Source of the DNA: Polyangia bacterium
GTDB lineage: Bacteria > Myxococcota_A > Polyangia > Nannocystales > Nannocystaceae
Direction: 5' to 3'
Assembly (NCBI GenBank): GCA_030424595.1
Contig: JAUHWG010000047.1
Location: 1-50,659 of the forward strand
Length of the DNA: 50,659 nucleotides
In this document: piece by piece, positions 41,461 through 49,945 of the stretch
Layout of the letters: every line of letters begins with the position of its first letter
Numbering within the stretch: position 1 is the first letter of the stretch
The notes under the pieces: model-generated
What the model was told of the DNA's origin: nothing
The model's database searches: none
The model's input: only the letters and a program-made list of their open reading frames with translations
Position numbers and translations under genes: made by a program

Positions 41461-41541
41461 TCAGCTGCGTATTCCGGCCATCGTGAGCGGGCGGATCGGG
41501 CATCGTGGTTACTTGGTCGTGTGGGGTCGGAGCGAAGCGAC
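41461..41541. repeat. Repeat C, copy C2
   Basis: This resembles C1 at 3361 (shared CCGGCCATCGTGAGCG and GGTCGGAGCGA). It lies directly after the integrase gene and before the convergent Sel1/SEC-C gene. It may be an IS21-type terminal scar. Confidence 0.5.
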
Positions 41542-41572
41542 GCTGTTCAGATACGCCCTGGCGGTTGCGAAG

Positions 41573-43279
41573 CTATCTTCCGTGGCAACGCTTGTACTTG
41601 TTACCACTTCCGCAGGGACAACGGTCATTGCGACGAACCTTCTGAGCCGTTCTGGGACGGAGTTCGTATCGCGTCCCTCCGCCGTGCTGTAGTCGCCAGA
41701 TCTCCTTCGCACGCCGAATCTTCATAGCTGTAACGGACTCCGGCTGGCCTGGCATAGCGGTGGCCCGAATTATCGGCTCAACAGATGCTTCTCCAACGTC
41801 CTGGTCGGCGTCCCCGAGAGAGGGGAACATTGCCTTCACAAGATCTTTGGTGGAGGCGTACTTGGGGGATCCGTCTCGCTCAAGCTGGTTCCACAAAAAG
41901 CAGAGATCGAACTTGCGCTGAGGATCCGTCATTCCGGACGCAATATGCTTTTTGAGTCGGTCGAGGACCAGCACTCGCTGGCGCCGGATATCGTCCCCGC
42001 CCGAGTTCGCGAGGTCGCTCAGGACTCGGTTGTAGTCGACCTCGTTATCGGGCTTCTTGAGCTCTCGTGTGACACGCCACTGGAGAGCGCCCAAATCCCG
42101 AGCTCGACAAGCTGCACCGAGCAGTTCCTCGACATCTTCATCTCCGACAGCCCTGACAGTTCCAGAGTCGATGAGCTGAGCGAGGCTCAGCTGGGCCGGC
42201 GGCCACCGCTGACGAGCCGCTCGGCGTAGCCACATCACCCCGGCATGCCGATCTGCCTCACCACCATATCCCTCGAGAAGGCACCAGGCAAACTCGTACT
42301 GGCCTATCGGAAACCCAGCATTCGCAGATCTCTCTGCATACTGACGGGCAAGCTGTGAGTTCTCAGTAACGCCTTGCTCAGTCCTGTAGAGGACCGCCAG
42401 GGCGTTCAACGAGCGTGGGTCTTCATGGCCTACGCCACGCTTGAAGTACTCGACCGCCCGCTTGATATCAATCGAGATACCGTGGCCTCCTTCCAGGTAC
42501 AGCACGCCCAAGTGAAAGAGCGCATCCGCGTCATCGTCCTCTGCAGCCCAGCTGAGGAGCTCAAGCGCATCCTTCCGTTCTTCGTCGGTGACCTCCTTCT
42601 TCTCGAGAAGGTATCGAGCATGAAGAGTCCGCGCCGCCGGGACCTGAAAGTGAGCACTACGCAGGAGTGCTAGAATCTCGTCCGTTCGCAATGTGACAAA
42701 CGGGTGTTTGCCCTCATGGAGTTCGGCGAGCCGCACCTTGTCCTGGGCCTGGATCGCTCTGGCAACATGATACTTCGCAGTCGGGTCCCCGCGGCCCTCA
42801 TATCCACCCAGGACCGCATCTCGGAAGATGCTCGTTCCCTCTGCTGGCGATGGAATCGCGAACGTCGGAACATCTCCCGGAGCTCCGCCGCTATGGGAGT
42901 GTAGCCACTCCGAGATTCGCCAGCTACGCCGTAACCCCTCAATGACATCGTTCAGCGAGAGCGGTTGACCTCCGTGCTGCTCAGGGTGCGCTCCGCGATT
43001 ACCGAGCAGTCGGAGTTCGTTGATGTCATCGCATATTTCTTGACTGATGATTCCCTGGCTGCGGACCTCCCGAATTTCCTCGAAGAGCGTTCGACTCGCT
43101 CGCCTGCCCGAGGAAAGGTGTTTCCGCACAAGTCGCTCGACGAACTTGCGAAGGGCTACGGCTGCGGAGTCAAGGTCATCATGAAGCAGCTTTGCGGCCT
43201 GCTTGAGCTGGCCGGCGAGGTCTGAGTCGATTCGGTGGAGAAAATCGATGTTGCTGGCGAATGTCGGAGTTCTCTCCAT
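41573..43279 (-). CDS. DUF4145 - Sel1 repeat - SEC-C zinc motif protein
   Basis: The ATG at 43279 is preceded by GAGAGGA. The 568-residue protein has three parts. Residues ~10-130 match the DUF4145 fold found in restriction and other defence proteins: AGQLKQAAKLLHDDLDSAAV, ALRKFVERLVRKHL, NELRLLGNRGAHPEQHG. Residues ~170-420 are Sel1-like helical repeats (DADALFHLGVLYLEGGHG, AVEYFKRGVGHEDPRSLNAL, GQYEFAWCLLEGYGGEADRH). The end, RNDRCPCGSGNKYKRCHGR, is a SEC-C zinc finger (Cys-x-Cys-x8-Cys-His) as in SecA. No nuclease motif is visible. It is a cytoplasmic scaffold-like protein of accessory DNA, probably in immunity or stress; that role is inference from domain company. It lies 72 bp downstream of the CHAT gene on the same strand. 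Confidence 0.8.
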   Translation of the reverse strand: MERTPTFASNIDFLHRIDSDLAGQLKQAAKLLHDDLDSAAVALRKFVERLVRKHLSSGRRASRTLFEEIREVRSQGIISQEICDDINELRLLGNRGAHPEQHGGQPLSLNDVIEGLRRSWRISEWLHSHSGGAPGDVPTFAIPSPAEGTSIFRDAVLGGYEGRGDPTAKYHVARAIQAQDKVRLAELHEGKHPFVTLRTDEILALLRSAHFQVPAARTLHARYLLEKKEVTDEERKDALELLSWAAEDDDADALFHLGVLYLEGGHGISIDIKRAVEYFKRGVGHEDPRSLNALAVLYRTEQGVTENSQLARQYAERSANAGFPIGQYEFAWCLLEGYGGEADRHAGVMWLRRAARQRWPPAQLSLAQLIDSGTVRAVGDEDVEELLGAACRARDLGALQWRVTRELKKPDNEVDYNRVLSDLANSGGDDIRRQRVLVLDRLKKHIASGMTDPQRKFDLCFLWNQLERDGSPKYASTKDLVKAMFPSLGDADQDVGEASVEPIIRATAMPGQPESVTAMKIRRAKEIWRLQHGGGTRYELRPRTAQKVRRNDRCPCGSGNKYKRCHGR

Positions 43280-43351
43280 TGGGTTCCTCTCGGATGCTCG
43301 TGAGTGTCGTCTAGAACGACGGCCCCAGAGCAACATGCACAAAACATGCCA

Positions 43352-44398
43352 CTAGGAAGGGCTCATTGTTTCAGGTGGTCGATGAAGCCCCTCTTCGACA
43401 TCACGATAGGCTGATATAGGTTCTGATATTCTGATATTGTCGTGGGATTCGCCGGACGTCCATGTGGCGTCGAGGCGAAAGCCCAGAGCGCTGCGGCTGA
43501 CGAGCTGCACCGTCGCCCAGGCGTGGGCGCTCGGATCGCGGCGCTTGTCGGCGACGAGGGGCCTGCGCGCGTAGGCGACGGCCTCGGGGAGCACCGCTCC
43601 CTGGACAAGGTGGGCGAGGCGGGGTCCCGCGTCCGTGCGCAGGCCGTGGCTGCTGAGGACGACGACGTCATACGCATCCTTTTGCAGGCGCTCCCGCAGG
43701 GCCTCGAGGGTCCCGTCCTCGATGACGTCGAAGCGCACGCGCCCGTCATCGACGAAGGGCACGACCGCGGCCAACAGCTGCTCTTCCTCGTTCTCGAAGT
43801 CGAGGACTGGCTCGGTCGCCAACGGCGACGAGGCCATGAAGAGCACCCGGAGGCAGCGGGTCGGCGGCGCGGTCGCTTCGCTGAACTCTGCCGTTCCTAG
43901 CTGGAGAGTCAGCCGTGGTGAGGCGATCGCGGGATCGGCGAAGAGCGGACCGGAGTTTGGCGCGCAAAGGGTCACCCAGCGCCACCGCAGGGCCCGCGAC
44001 CCGCTGTCGCTGCCAGCCGTATCGGTGCGCATGCGGATGATGAGATGCGGTGGCGTGTCCACCGCGCGGGCTTCCGCGAGCCCCCTTGCGAGCCGGCGGC
44101 CAGGACCGTCGAGGAGCGCGAAGAGCCGCTGCCCGAGCTCGAGGCGGAGCGCCCGGAGGTGGTCGCCCTTCGACTCCCAGATCTTCTCAGCTTCGCTGAG
44201 CTCACGCACCCGCGCCTCGATCGCCTCAACGTCTGCGGGTGGAATGACCCGCGGCTCCTCCGGCTCGTCGGGGTGGCGAACCGTGAGCTCGGTGATGTCG
44301 ACGCGGATGACGTGTGCGGCCACAGCGTTCGCTTCCGTGGGAATTCCGCGCACGGTAGCACGGCGAGCAGAGCGGTTTGTGGTGGGTGTGTGGGGCAT
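43352..44398 (-). CDS. CHAT-domain (caspase-like) protein with damaged C-terminus
   Basis: The frame starts MPHTPTTNRSARR; a GTG at 44323 with a better ribosome site (GGAAG) would give VAAHVIRVDITELTVRH. The middle has the CHAT prodomain and fold: RALRWRWVTLCAPNSGPLF, LRVLFMASSPLATEPVLDFE, NEEEQLLAAVVPFVDDGRV, FDVIEDGTLEALRERLQKDA, YDVVVLSSHGLRTD, in which the His of SSHG is the catalytic His. After that the normal L..LE.E.G block and the catalytic Cys region are missing and the frame jumps to WATVQLVSRSALGFR, followed by an AT-richer tail (43390-43445) unlike the rest. So the proteolytic Cys is probably absent, and the gene may be a remnant. Confidence 0.6.
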   Translation of the reverse strand: MPHTPTTNRSARRATVRGIPTEANAVAAHVIRVDITELTVRHPDEPEEPRVIPPADVEAIEARVRELSEAEKIWESKGDHLRALRLELGQRLFALLDGPGRRLARGLAEARAVDTPPHLIIRMRTDTAGSDSGSRALRWRWVTLCAPNSGPLFADPAIASPRLTLQLGTAEFSEATAPPTRCLRVLFMASSPLATEPVLDFENEEEQLLAAVVPFVDDGRVRFDVIEDGTLEALRERLQKDAYDVVVLSSHGLRTDAGPRLAHLVQGAVLPEAVAYARRPLVADKRRDPSAHAWATVQLVSRSALGFRLDATWTSGESHDNIRISEPISAYRDVEEGLHRPPETMSPS

Positions 44399-44574
44399 GA
44401 CAGGTCTCCTCGAGCGACCGGGCCTGGGACCCAGTGGCGACGTTACCGATACCGACAGATCCGTGCCGACCGTGACAGCTCGACGCCATCTTTCTGCGGA
44501 TGGATCGAGAAGTCTTGCGACCAGGAACGCAAGCGCTGTCTCGAATGGAGCAGCGCTTGCGTGCGCATCCCGAC

Positions 44575-45258
44575 CTAGGGCTCGCGGATCATGGCCTCGA
44601 TCTTGGCGAGCGCGGCGGCGACGTTCGGGGGGAGGGCCCGCGTTGTGTCGTCGGGCGAGTCATCGACCACGGCACCGCGAAGCAGGCGCTGGAGCCCGCG
44701 GACTAGGCCTGTTGTGCCGAGCTGGGCGTCGTCGTTCGCGTCGAGGGTCAGGTTCTGCTCGAAGTCATCGAGGACCACGACCACCCGGCGGCGCTTCCAG
44801 TGGCCGCGGAGGAGCCGGCGCAGGCGGACGTAGGCGGTGTCGTCAGCGCTCTCCAGGCGGGCGAGCGCCTCGTCGTCGTCCCATGTCTCGGCGAGGTGCT
44901 GGAACGCGGCGAGAACCCGCACCGCGTCGATGACCCCGTGGCGCGGATCCCCCGATCACCGAAGAGCGGGCCCTCCGGGCTGTGGAGGGTCTCCCAGCGC
45001 CACCGCAGGGCCCGCGGTGAGGTCGCCTCGCCGCTCGGCCTCGATGAGCTCATGCATCTTCCCCTCGATCGCGTCCACCGCATCACGGTCGATGACCCGC
45101 GGCTCCTCGGGAATGTCGGGGTAGCGAACGGTGAGGCCCGCTGCGGTCTCGGTGATGTCAACGCGGATGACGTGCGCGGTCATGGCTTGATCCTCGCTGC
45201 GGAATCCGCGCACCGTGGCACGGCGAAGGGGACGGGTTGTGGGGGGCGTGTGGGGCAT
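44575..45258 (-). pseudogene. Second CHAT-family copy with STAND-type ATPase remnant, interrupted
   Basis: The start MPHTPPTTRPLRRATVRGF then MTAHVIRVDITE repeats the start of the neighbouring CHAT gene (MPHTPTTNRSARRATVRGI). The ATG at 45183 (GAGG before it) is the likely true start. The frame meets a stop at 44956, but the same frame resumes without frameshift: RHGVIDAVRVLAAFQHLAET, WDDDEALARLES, then VVVVLDDFEQNL, a Walker B motif of NACHT/STAND ATPases. The large middle (CHAT domain and P-loop) has been deleted, with a second shifted junction near ALRWRWETLHSPEGPLFG. The intact ancestor was probably a CHAT-STAND protein, a type known in bacterial self/non-self defence. Confidence 0.6.
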
Positions 45259-45561
45259 GGCTGGTCTTCTCGGCGGGGGCGTGGGGCGTGGGGCGTGCGG
45301 CCCCGCGGTTACGTTCCCGATACCGACGAGTCCGATCCAACCGTGACAGCCTCCGGCAAGTTTCTTCGGATGGCTTCAGAGATAGCCCTTGCCTGGGTTG
45401 TATGTGGTCTCTGACAGACGCGGAGGGTCAACGCAGTCAGGCGCAGCGGCGAGGGCGACCACCGCCTCGACGACGACGGGTGGGAGCCCCCGAACCGATG
45501 CGGGAGATCCGGGCGAGCCCGCTGAGGAGTCGAAGGGGCCGAGGGCCGTGAGACTCTACTT

Positions 45562-46149
45562 ATGCGCCTTCGCGATCCCCCGCCCGTGTGGGGGAGCGAG
45601 ATCGAGCGCGAAGATGACCACGACGATGACCATGAGACGCATGTTGAGCGCGATGACCCCATCGATGTCCGTAACCGCCTCAGCAAAGGCCCCCGCGCTG
45701 GACGCCATGCAAGCGCCTCGAGCGATCCCAACATCCTCTCGGCTGGTGCGCCTCCGCCCCCTCGGCCGACCGCAAGCTCGTACAGCCCCGGCGACCGGCG
45801 ACGGATCGAGGGCTTCCTGCAGCGGACGGGTATTCGCCACGGCGTCGGCGTCGGAGCGAACACCCTGCACGCGCTCGTCAGGGGATTACTCGCGCTCGAT
45901 CGATCCGCGTGCGTGTCGATCGCCGGGGAGCAGCTCGTGCTTATCGAGCATCTGCACAACCACGGAATGCTCCGGGCGAGACCGTGCGAGCGCTCTGCCA
46001 GGGCGGCGCTGCGCAAGCTCGTGAAGCACACCCCGTTCGGTGAGCACATCTCGCGAACACGGTGGCGGTATCGCCTCGACCAGCTCTGGGCACCGACGCC
46101 CGAGTTTCTCGAGGCCCTCGCGGCGTACGATGCCGATCAACAAGGATGA
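45562..46149 (+). CDS. Hypothetical protein, C-terminal half coding-like
   Basis: The second half (from about 45775) looks like genuine protein: SPGDRRRIEGFLQRTGIRHG, VGANTLHALVRGLLALDRSA, LVLIEHLHNHGMLRARP, ALRKLVKHTPFGEHISRTRW, PEFLEALAAYDADQQG. The first ~65 residues are His/Asp-rich and may not be coding; a start near 45700 is possible. The opposite strand at 45556-45870 has a frame with a hydrophobic run (MRLMVIVVVIFALDL), so the strand choice at the 5' end is uncertain. No family is recognised. Confidence 0.35.
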   Translation: MRLRDPPPVWGSEIEREDDHDDDHETHVERDDPIDVRNRLSKGPRAGRHASASSDPNILSAGAPPPPRPTASSYSPGDRRRIEGFLQRTGIRHGVGVGANTLHALVRGLLALDRSACVSIAGEQLVLIEHLHNHGMLRARPCERSARAALRKLVKHTPFGEHISRTRWRYRLDQLWAPTPEFLEALAAYDADQQG

Positions 46150-46320
46150 GCTCGACCCGCATGACGGGGAGGCATGTCCCCGGAGACAGTCGGCCCGCTG
46201 GCGCTGGTGGGGGGGTTACCTACCGGGTCCTGAGCGCGACCGGTAAGGTCGAGACGGAGCTCTTCGTCGCCGACTCGATGCCGGGGCGCAGCTCTTCCGG
46301 TGCGCGGAGCAGGTCGCGTC

Positions 46321-46867
46321 GACATGCCGATGAGCTGCGCCAGCTGAGGATGTAGTCGGCGCTCGACGATTGAGTCGCGGTGCGAGATCAGACCGCGGCA
46401 GAAACTTTTCAGTGCCGCCGGATCTTTGCAGAGCGCAGCACTCCGGGCCAGGCCACGGCAATGGCCTCGGGATAAAGCTGTGAACGTTTGGATCTCGAGG
46501 TCTTCGATCTCGGGTGAACTTCAGCGCTCTGTGAACTCTGACAGAGAATCACAGAGGCCCCGTCCGCCGAGATCACGAACTCGGCCCAAGTTGACCGCGT
46601 CGTGCGCGGGGGAGCCTGCGCGATCGCGCCTGTGTTTGCTCCCCCGTCGGTGTGCTCCACCTTGGGCTGGGGCGCTCGACTCCACGCCGTGCGTCGAGCG
46701 TGTCATCGCTGACGAGTACCCGTCGATGCTCGGATCCTGCAGAGCCGATCGTGGGAGCCATGGGTTGTCCTCGCTCAACTTGCTCGCTGGATTTGTCGCG
46801 CCCGGTTGGGGTTGGCAAGCCGCGTAGTCCGCAACACCTCCGTGCGACAGCAGTCTCCTCGGCGACA
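46321..46867. repeat. Repeat D, copy D1
   Basis: About 550 bp closely similar to D2 (48828-49382), in the same orientation. Shared words include GCGGCAGAAACTTTTCAG, GCCTCGGGATAAAG, GTGAACGTTTGGATCTCGAG, CTGTGAACTCTGACAGAGAA, TCCACCTTGGGCTG and GGTTGGCAAGCCGCGT. Both copies keep an open minus-strand frame ending SLCDSLSEFTER or GLCDSLSEFTER, but the composition is not protein-like. It is followed by a CAACAGCC array. Confidence 0.8.
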
Positions 46868-46905
46868 CAACAGCCGGGGACAACAGCCGGGGTAACAGCC
46901 GGGGC
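46867..46905. repeat. Short CAACAGCCGGGG array beside D1
   Basis: Three tandem units ((C/T)AACAGCCGGGG with one spacer base) directly follow repeat D1. The same unit is expanded at 49595-49755. Confidence 0.8.
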
Positions 46906-46914
46906 CGCCCGGCA

Positions 46915-47241
46915 TCAACCCGCGCTGTCCGCCACTTTGACCACCGTGCCGTCGCGAAGTCGGACGAGAAACTCCCCCGGCTCGTCGCTCTCAAAGGAGA
47001 TTCCTGCCTCTTCGAGCGCACGTGCGATGTCGCGATCGGTGCGTATGCGCAGCGACGCCTCGCCGTTCTCAAACCGCCGGATTGTCCGCGGGGCGACGAG
47101 GCTCGCTTGCGCGAGATCTGTTGCCGTCCATCCAAGAAGGAACCGGGCAGCGCGAACTTGCTCGGGTGTGAGCGCCAAAGCCTCGGCACGATACCGACGA
47201 ACCCCGAGAAAGCCAGAATCGGGGACAGTGTAAGACTGCAT
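46915..47241 (-). CDS. XRE-family HTH regulator
   Basis: From the ATG at 47241 the product has 108 residues: MQSYTVPDSGFLGVRRYRAE, then ALTPEQVRAARFLLGWTA, TDLAQASLVAPRTIRRFENG, RTDRDIARALEEAGISFE and FLVRLRDGTVVKV. This is the standard short Cro/C1-type helix-turn-helix with a C-terminal beta-pair, a family that controls mobile elements and antitoxin modules. It is divergent from the small membrane ORF and kinase pair, with direct repeats between them, so it probably controls both itself and that pair. Upstream in-frame ATG 47337 would overlap the other transcript and is rejected. Confidence 0.85.
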   Translation of the reverse strand: MQSYTVPDSGFLGVRRYRAEALALTPEQVRAARFLLGWTATDLAQASLVAPRTIRRFENGEASLRIRTDRDIARALEEAGISFESDEPGEFLVRLRDGTVVKVADSAG

Positions 47242-47243
47242 TC

Positions 47244-47273
47244 GGACTTTTGTCACTTGACAGGACTTTTGTC
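47244..47273. promoter_or_regulatory. Operator-like direct repeats between XRE gene and kinase pair
   Basis: GGACTTTTGTC occurs at 47244-47254 and 47263-47273, 19 bp apart (two helical turns), with TGTCACTTGACA between them. An inverted pair GGGGACA (47221) / TGTCCCC (47270) overlaps. This fits a dimeric XRE operator that also covers the promoter of the divergent transcript. Confidence 0.55.
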
Positions 47274-47291
47274 CCCTTGGAGAATCTTCGC

Positions 47292-47447
47292 ATGGAACTC
47301 GAGTCGAGAGGGTCTGCGCGAATCGCACGAAGGGCATGGAGTCGTCGGCAAGGGATCGGCACCGTCCTCTACGAGCGCCCCGACATCGTCGCCCCGCTGC
47401 TCATGCTCCTCGCGCTCACTCTGATCTTCGTCCGGATACCATCATGA
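47292..47447 (+). CDS. Small membrane protein translationally coupled to the kinase
   Basis: The ATG at 47292 follows a good TTGGAG site. The 51-residue product has a basic N-terminus (MELESRGSARIARRAWSRRQ) and one transmembrane helix near its end (IVAPLLMLLALTLIFVRIPS). Its TGA overlaps the kinase ATG (ATGA), which is typical of two proteins made in equal amounts. A partner or anchor role for the kinase is inferred; no family is recognised. It is divergent from the XRE regulator. Confidence 0.6.
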   Translation: MELESRGSARIARRAWSRRQGIGTVLYERPDIVAPLLMLLALTLIFVRIPS

Positions 47448-48532
47448 CTACGAGCGAGCCTAGGACCCCAACAGGGCCCGACCTGCGAGGTCGGACGCTT
47501 GCCGACCGCTTTCATCTCGATGTCTTGATCGGGCGAGGCGGTACCTCGAGCGTGTATGCCGCGACCGACACCCACATGCGCCGACGGGTGGCCATCAAGG
47601 TGATCCATCCGGAGCACGCCCGCACCGAGCCTCAGCGTCGGCGCATCCGACACGAGGCGCGGATCGCCGGTGCCCTCGACCACCCCAACCTTACGCCGAT
47701 GCTGGACTTTGGCGTGGAGCTCACCGCCGATGGCGAGACTCTCTGCTTCCTCGTCATGCCGCTGCTCGAGGGCCGAACCCTCACCGAGCTCGTCGCCGGC
47801 GGCGAGATTCCCTGGCGGCGCTGCGTGAGCCTCACCCGCCAGGTCCTCGCCGCCGTCGCGGGGCTCCACGCCGCCGGGGTGCTCCATCGCGACCTCAAGG
47901 CGAGCAACTGCTTCGTCACGCCGTGCCGCGGGCGCGAGCTCCTCCGCGTCCTCGACTTCGGCCTCGCCAGGATCGACCGACCCGATCTGGTGTCGGCCTC
48001 CTCGCGATCGACCTCTGGCCCCTTCGTCGGCACGCTCGCCTACGCTGCTCCTGAGCAGGTCTTGGAGCGAGAGGTCGACACGCGGGCTGATCTCTACGCT
48101 GTCGGCATGATCCTCTACTACCTCCTCGCGCGGCGGCTGCCGTTTACGGGCTCCGACTACGAGGTCCAGCGCGCGGTCGTCGAGACGCCAGCGCCCCCTC
48201 CGCGAACCCTCGCGCCGTGGACCGAGGTCCCGAGCGACCTCGAGGGGTTGGTGCTGAGGGCGCTCGCCAAGGACCCCGAGGATCGCTTCGCCTGCGCCGA
48301 GGACTTCGATGCCGCGCTTGTCGAGATCCTCGCCGCGGAGGGCTGGGACTCCGCCGGCTCGCTGAGGCCGTGTCCGCCGGGGCACCGCGGCGCGGATGAG
48401 GCTCAGGCGGCTCTGGCTGCGTGGACCTGTTTCGAGTACGACAGGGCCCACGAGGCGGCGAGCAAGGCTGCTGCGGCGAACCGGGCTTGGTCGCCGCTCG
48501 CGTTGTTGATGAGCTTGCTGCCGGACGAGTAG
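47444..48532 (+). CDS. Soluble Hanks-type Ser/Thr protein kinase
   Basis: The 362-residue protein starts at ATG 47444 (MTTSEPRTPTGPDLRGRTLA), overlapping the upstream stop. All kinase motifs are present: IGRGGTSSVYAATD, RRVAIKVIHPE, HEARIAGALDHPNLTPMLDF, LHRDLKASNCF, DFGLARI, GTLAYAAPEQVL, DLYAVGMILYYLLARRLPF. The usual APE is APEQ. The C-terminal ~60 residues form a short helical tail (EAQAALAAWTCFEYDRAHEA) that could be one TPR; there is no transmembrane helix, so membrane attachment may depend on the small protein encoded just upstream. It follows an XRE-controlled promoter in accessory DNA. The substrate is unknown. Confidence 0.9.
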   Translation: MTTSEPRTPTGPDLRGRTLADRFHLDVLIGRGGTSSVYAATDTHMRRRVAIKVIHPEHARTEPQRRRIRHEARIAGALDHPNLTPMLDFGVELTADGETLCFLVMPLLEGRTLTELVAGGEIPWRRCVSLTRQVLAAVAGLHAAGVLHRDLKASNCFVTPCRGRELLRVLDFGLARIDRPDLVSASSRSTSGPFVGTLAYAAPEQVLEREVDTRADLYAVGMILYYLLARRLPFTGSDYEVQRAVVETPAPPPRTLAPWTEVPSDLEGLVLRALAKDPEDRFACAEDFDAALVEILAAEGWDSAGSLRPCPPGHRGADEAQAALAAWTCFEYDRAHEAASKAAAANRAWSPLALLMSLLPDE

Positions 48533-48689
48533 GGCTGAGCCTCGCGATCAAGTAGGACGCATGGATTGGATAGAGTTCGGCTCACGGTGAGGCTCAACAG
48601 CGTGACCGACGGCACCTTCGCGGAGCGCACGAGCGACCTGCTCTTCCGAGCGACCTCACGGCCGACCCCAGAAACGGCGCGCCCACGCG

Positions 48690-48830
48690 AGCAAGGCTCA
48701 GCGGGTGCGTCGCCTCCTCGCGGTCGCCCCGGTCGTAGTAGATGTCGGCTATTTGACCCATGGTCACCGCGCGCGAGCGGATGTCCCCCAACTTCTCGTA
48801 GACCGGCAGAAGCAGAAGCTGGGTCGGGAC
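48690..48830 (-). pseudogene. Remnant of a TPR-repeat protein
   Basis: On the minus strand about 45 codons read LLLLPVYEKLGDIRSRAVTM, GQIADIYYDRGDREEA, the repeat pattern of large tetratricopeptide proteins common in myxobacteria. The frame loses the pattern on both sides (upstream it merges with repeat D2, downstream it ends in Ser/Arg-rich sequence), so only a fragment of one and a half repeats remains. The duplicated D sequence may have formed by recombination through such genes. Confidence 0.5.
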
Positions 48831-49382
48831 GCCGATGACCTGCGCCGGCTGAAGATGTCGTCGGCGGTCGACGACAAGTAATTGTGAGTCGCGGTCCGAG
48901 ATCAGACCGCGGCAGAAACTTTTCAGCGCCGCCGGATCTTTTGCAGAGCGCAGCACCCCGCGGCGGGTTGCGGCAACGGCCTCGGGATAAAGTTGTGAAC
49001 GTTTGGATCTCGAGATCTTCGATCTCGGTGAACTTCAGCGCTCTGTGAACTCTGACAGAGAATCACAGAGGCTCCGTCCGCCGAGATCTGGAACTCGGCC
49101 CAAGTTGACGACGTCGTGCCCGGGTGAGCCTGCGCGCTCGCGCCTGTGTTCGCTCCCCCGTCGGTGTGCTCCACCTTGGGCTGAGGCGCTCGACTCCACG
49201 CGGTGCGTCGAGCGTGTCATCGCTGACGAGCGCCCATCGATGAGCGGATCCTGTCGAGCCGGTCGTGGGAGCAGTGGGTTGTCCTCGCTCGACTTGCTCG
49301 CTCGATCTGTCGCGCCCGGGTGGGGTTGGCAAGCCGCGTCGTCCGCAGCGCCTCCGCGCGACGGCAGTCTCCTCGGCGACAC
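48828..49382. repeat. Repeat D, copy D2
   Basis: Same as D1, in the same orientation and 2.5 kb away, with the XRE/kinase cassette between them. The two copies could recombine to delete or amplify the cassette. Confidence 0.8.
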
Positions 49383-49594
49383 GAGCAGATAGCGCGACGA
49401 CGATACGCCTGGCTCGTCCGTGCGCGTGCGCGTGCCGCTGTTGCCCGAGGAGCTCGCCGCCCACGCCCGAGCGCGCGCTACCGGCCTCGCGCCGTACGAT
49501 GCCCGCTTGCGTCGCCGCAGGGAGCTCTCGGTAGCTCTCTCGCCGACGCTTGTTGTCCCGAGCGGAGCCGAATGCTCCGGAGGTCGGCGCTTGG

Positions 49595-49755
49595 GGGAGC
49601 AACAGCCGAGGGCAACAGCCGAGGGCAACAAGCGGGGGGCAACAGCCAGGGGGCCAACAGCCAGGGCAACAGCCGGGGCCAACAGCCGGGGACAACAGCC
49701 GGGGCAACAGCCGGGGCAACAGCCAGGGGCAACGTCCGGGGGGGAGCAACGGCCT
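49595..49755. repeat. CAACAGCC array, about 12 units
   Basis: Units of ~12-14 bp, CAACAGCC followed by GGGG, AGGG or GAGGG, run through this stretch with small length changes that break any reading frame. Ten to twelve units are recognisable. It lies ~210 bp after D2 and shares its unit with the three-unit array after D1. Confidence 0.85.
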
Positions 49756-49945
49756 GGATCGCTCACCACCCGAGCAACAGCAATGGGAGAAACGCCCGCG
49801 GGATCGCCGGCCACCGAGCGACAGCCGTCGGAGCAACAGCCGTCGACGCAGACGAAAAAACGCCGAACGAAGAAACTAAAAGGCCGCGGCAGGACAATGC
49901 GATCAACTTCTGGAGTTTTCGGATTTTTTTCTGGGTCTCGGAGAA

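Noticed and set aside
41573..41640. SecA fragment because of the SEC-C motif
   Set aside because: SEC-C fingers occur in many proteins; the rest of the frame has Sel1 and DUF4145 features and no DEAD-motor motifs.
46409..46660. Minus-strand frame conserved between D1 and D2 (MEHTDGGANTGA start)
   Set aside because: The two copies differ by insertions that shift the frame in the second half, so similarity is at DNA level.
49595..49755. CRISPR array
   Set aside because: Units are 12-14 bp with no unique spacers and no cas genes; it is a simple tandem array.
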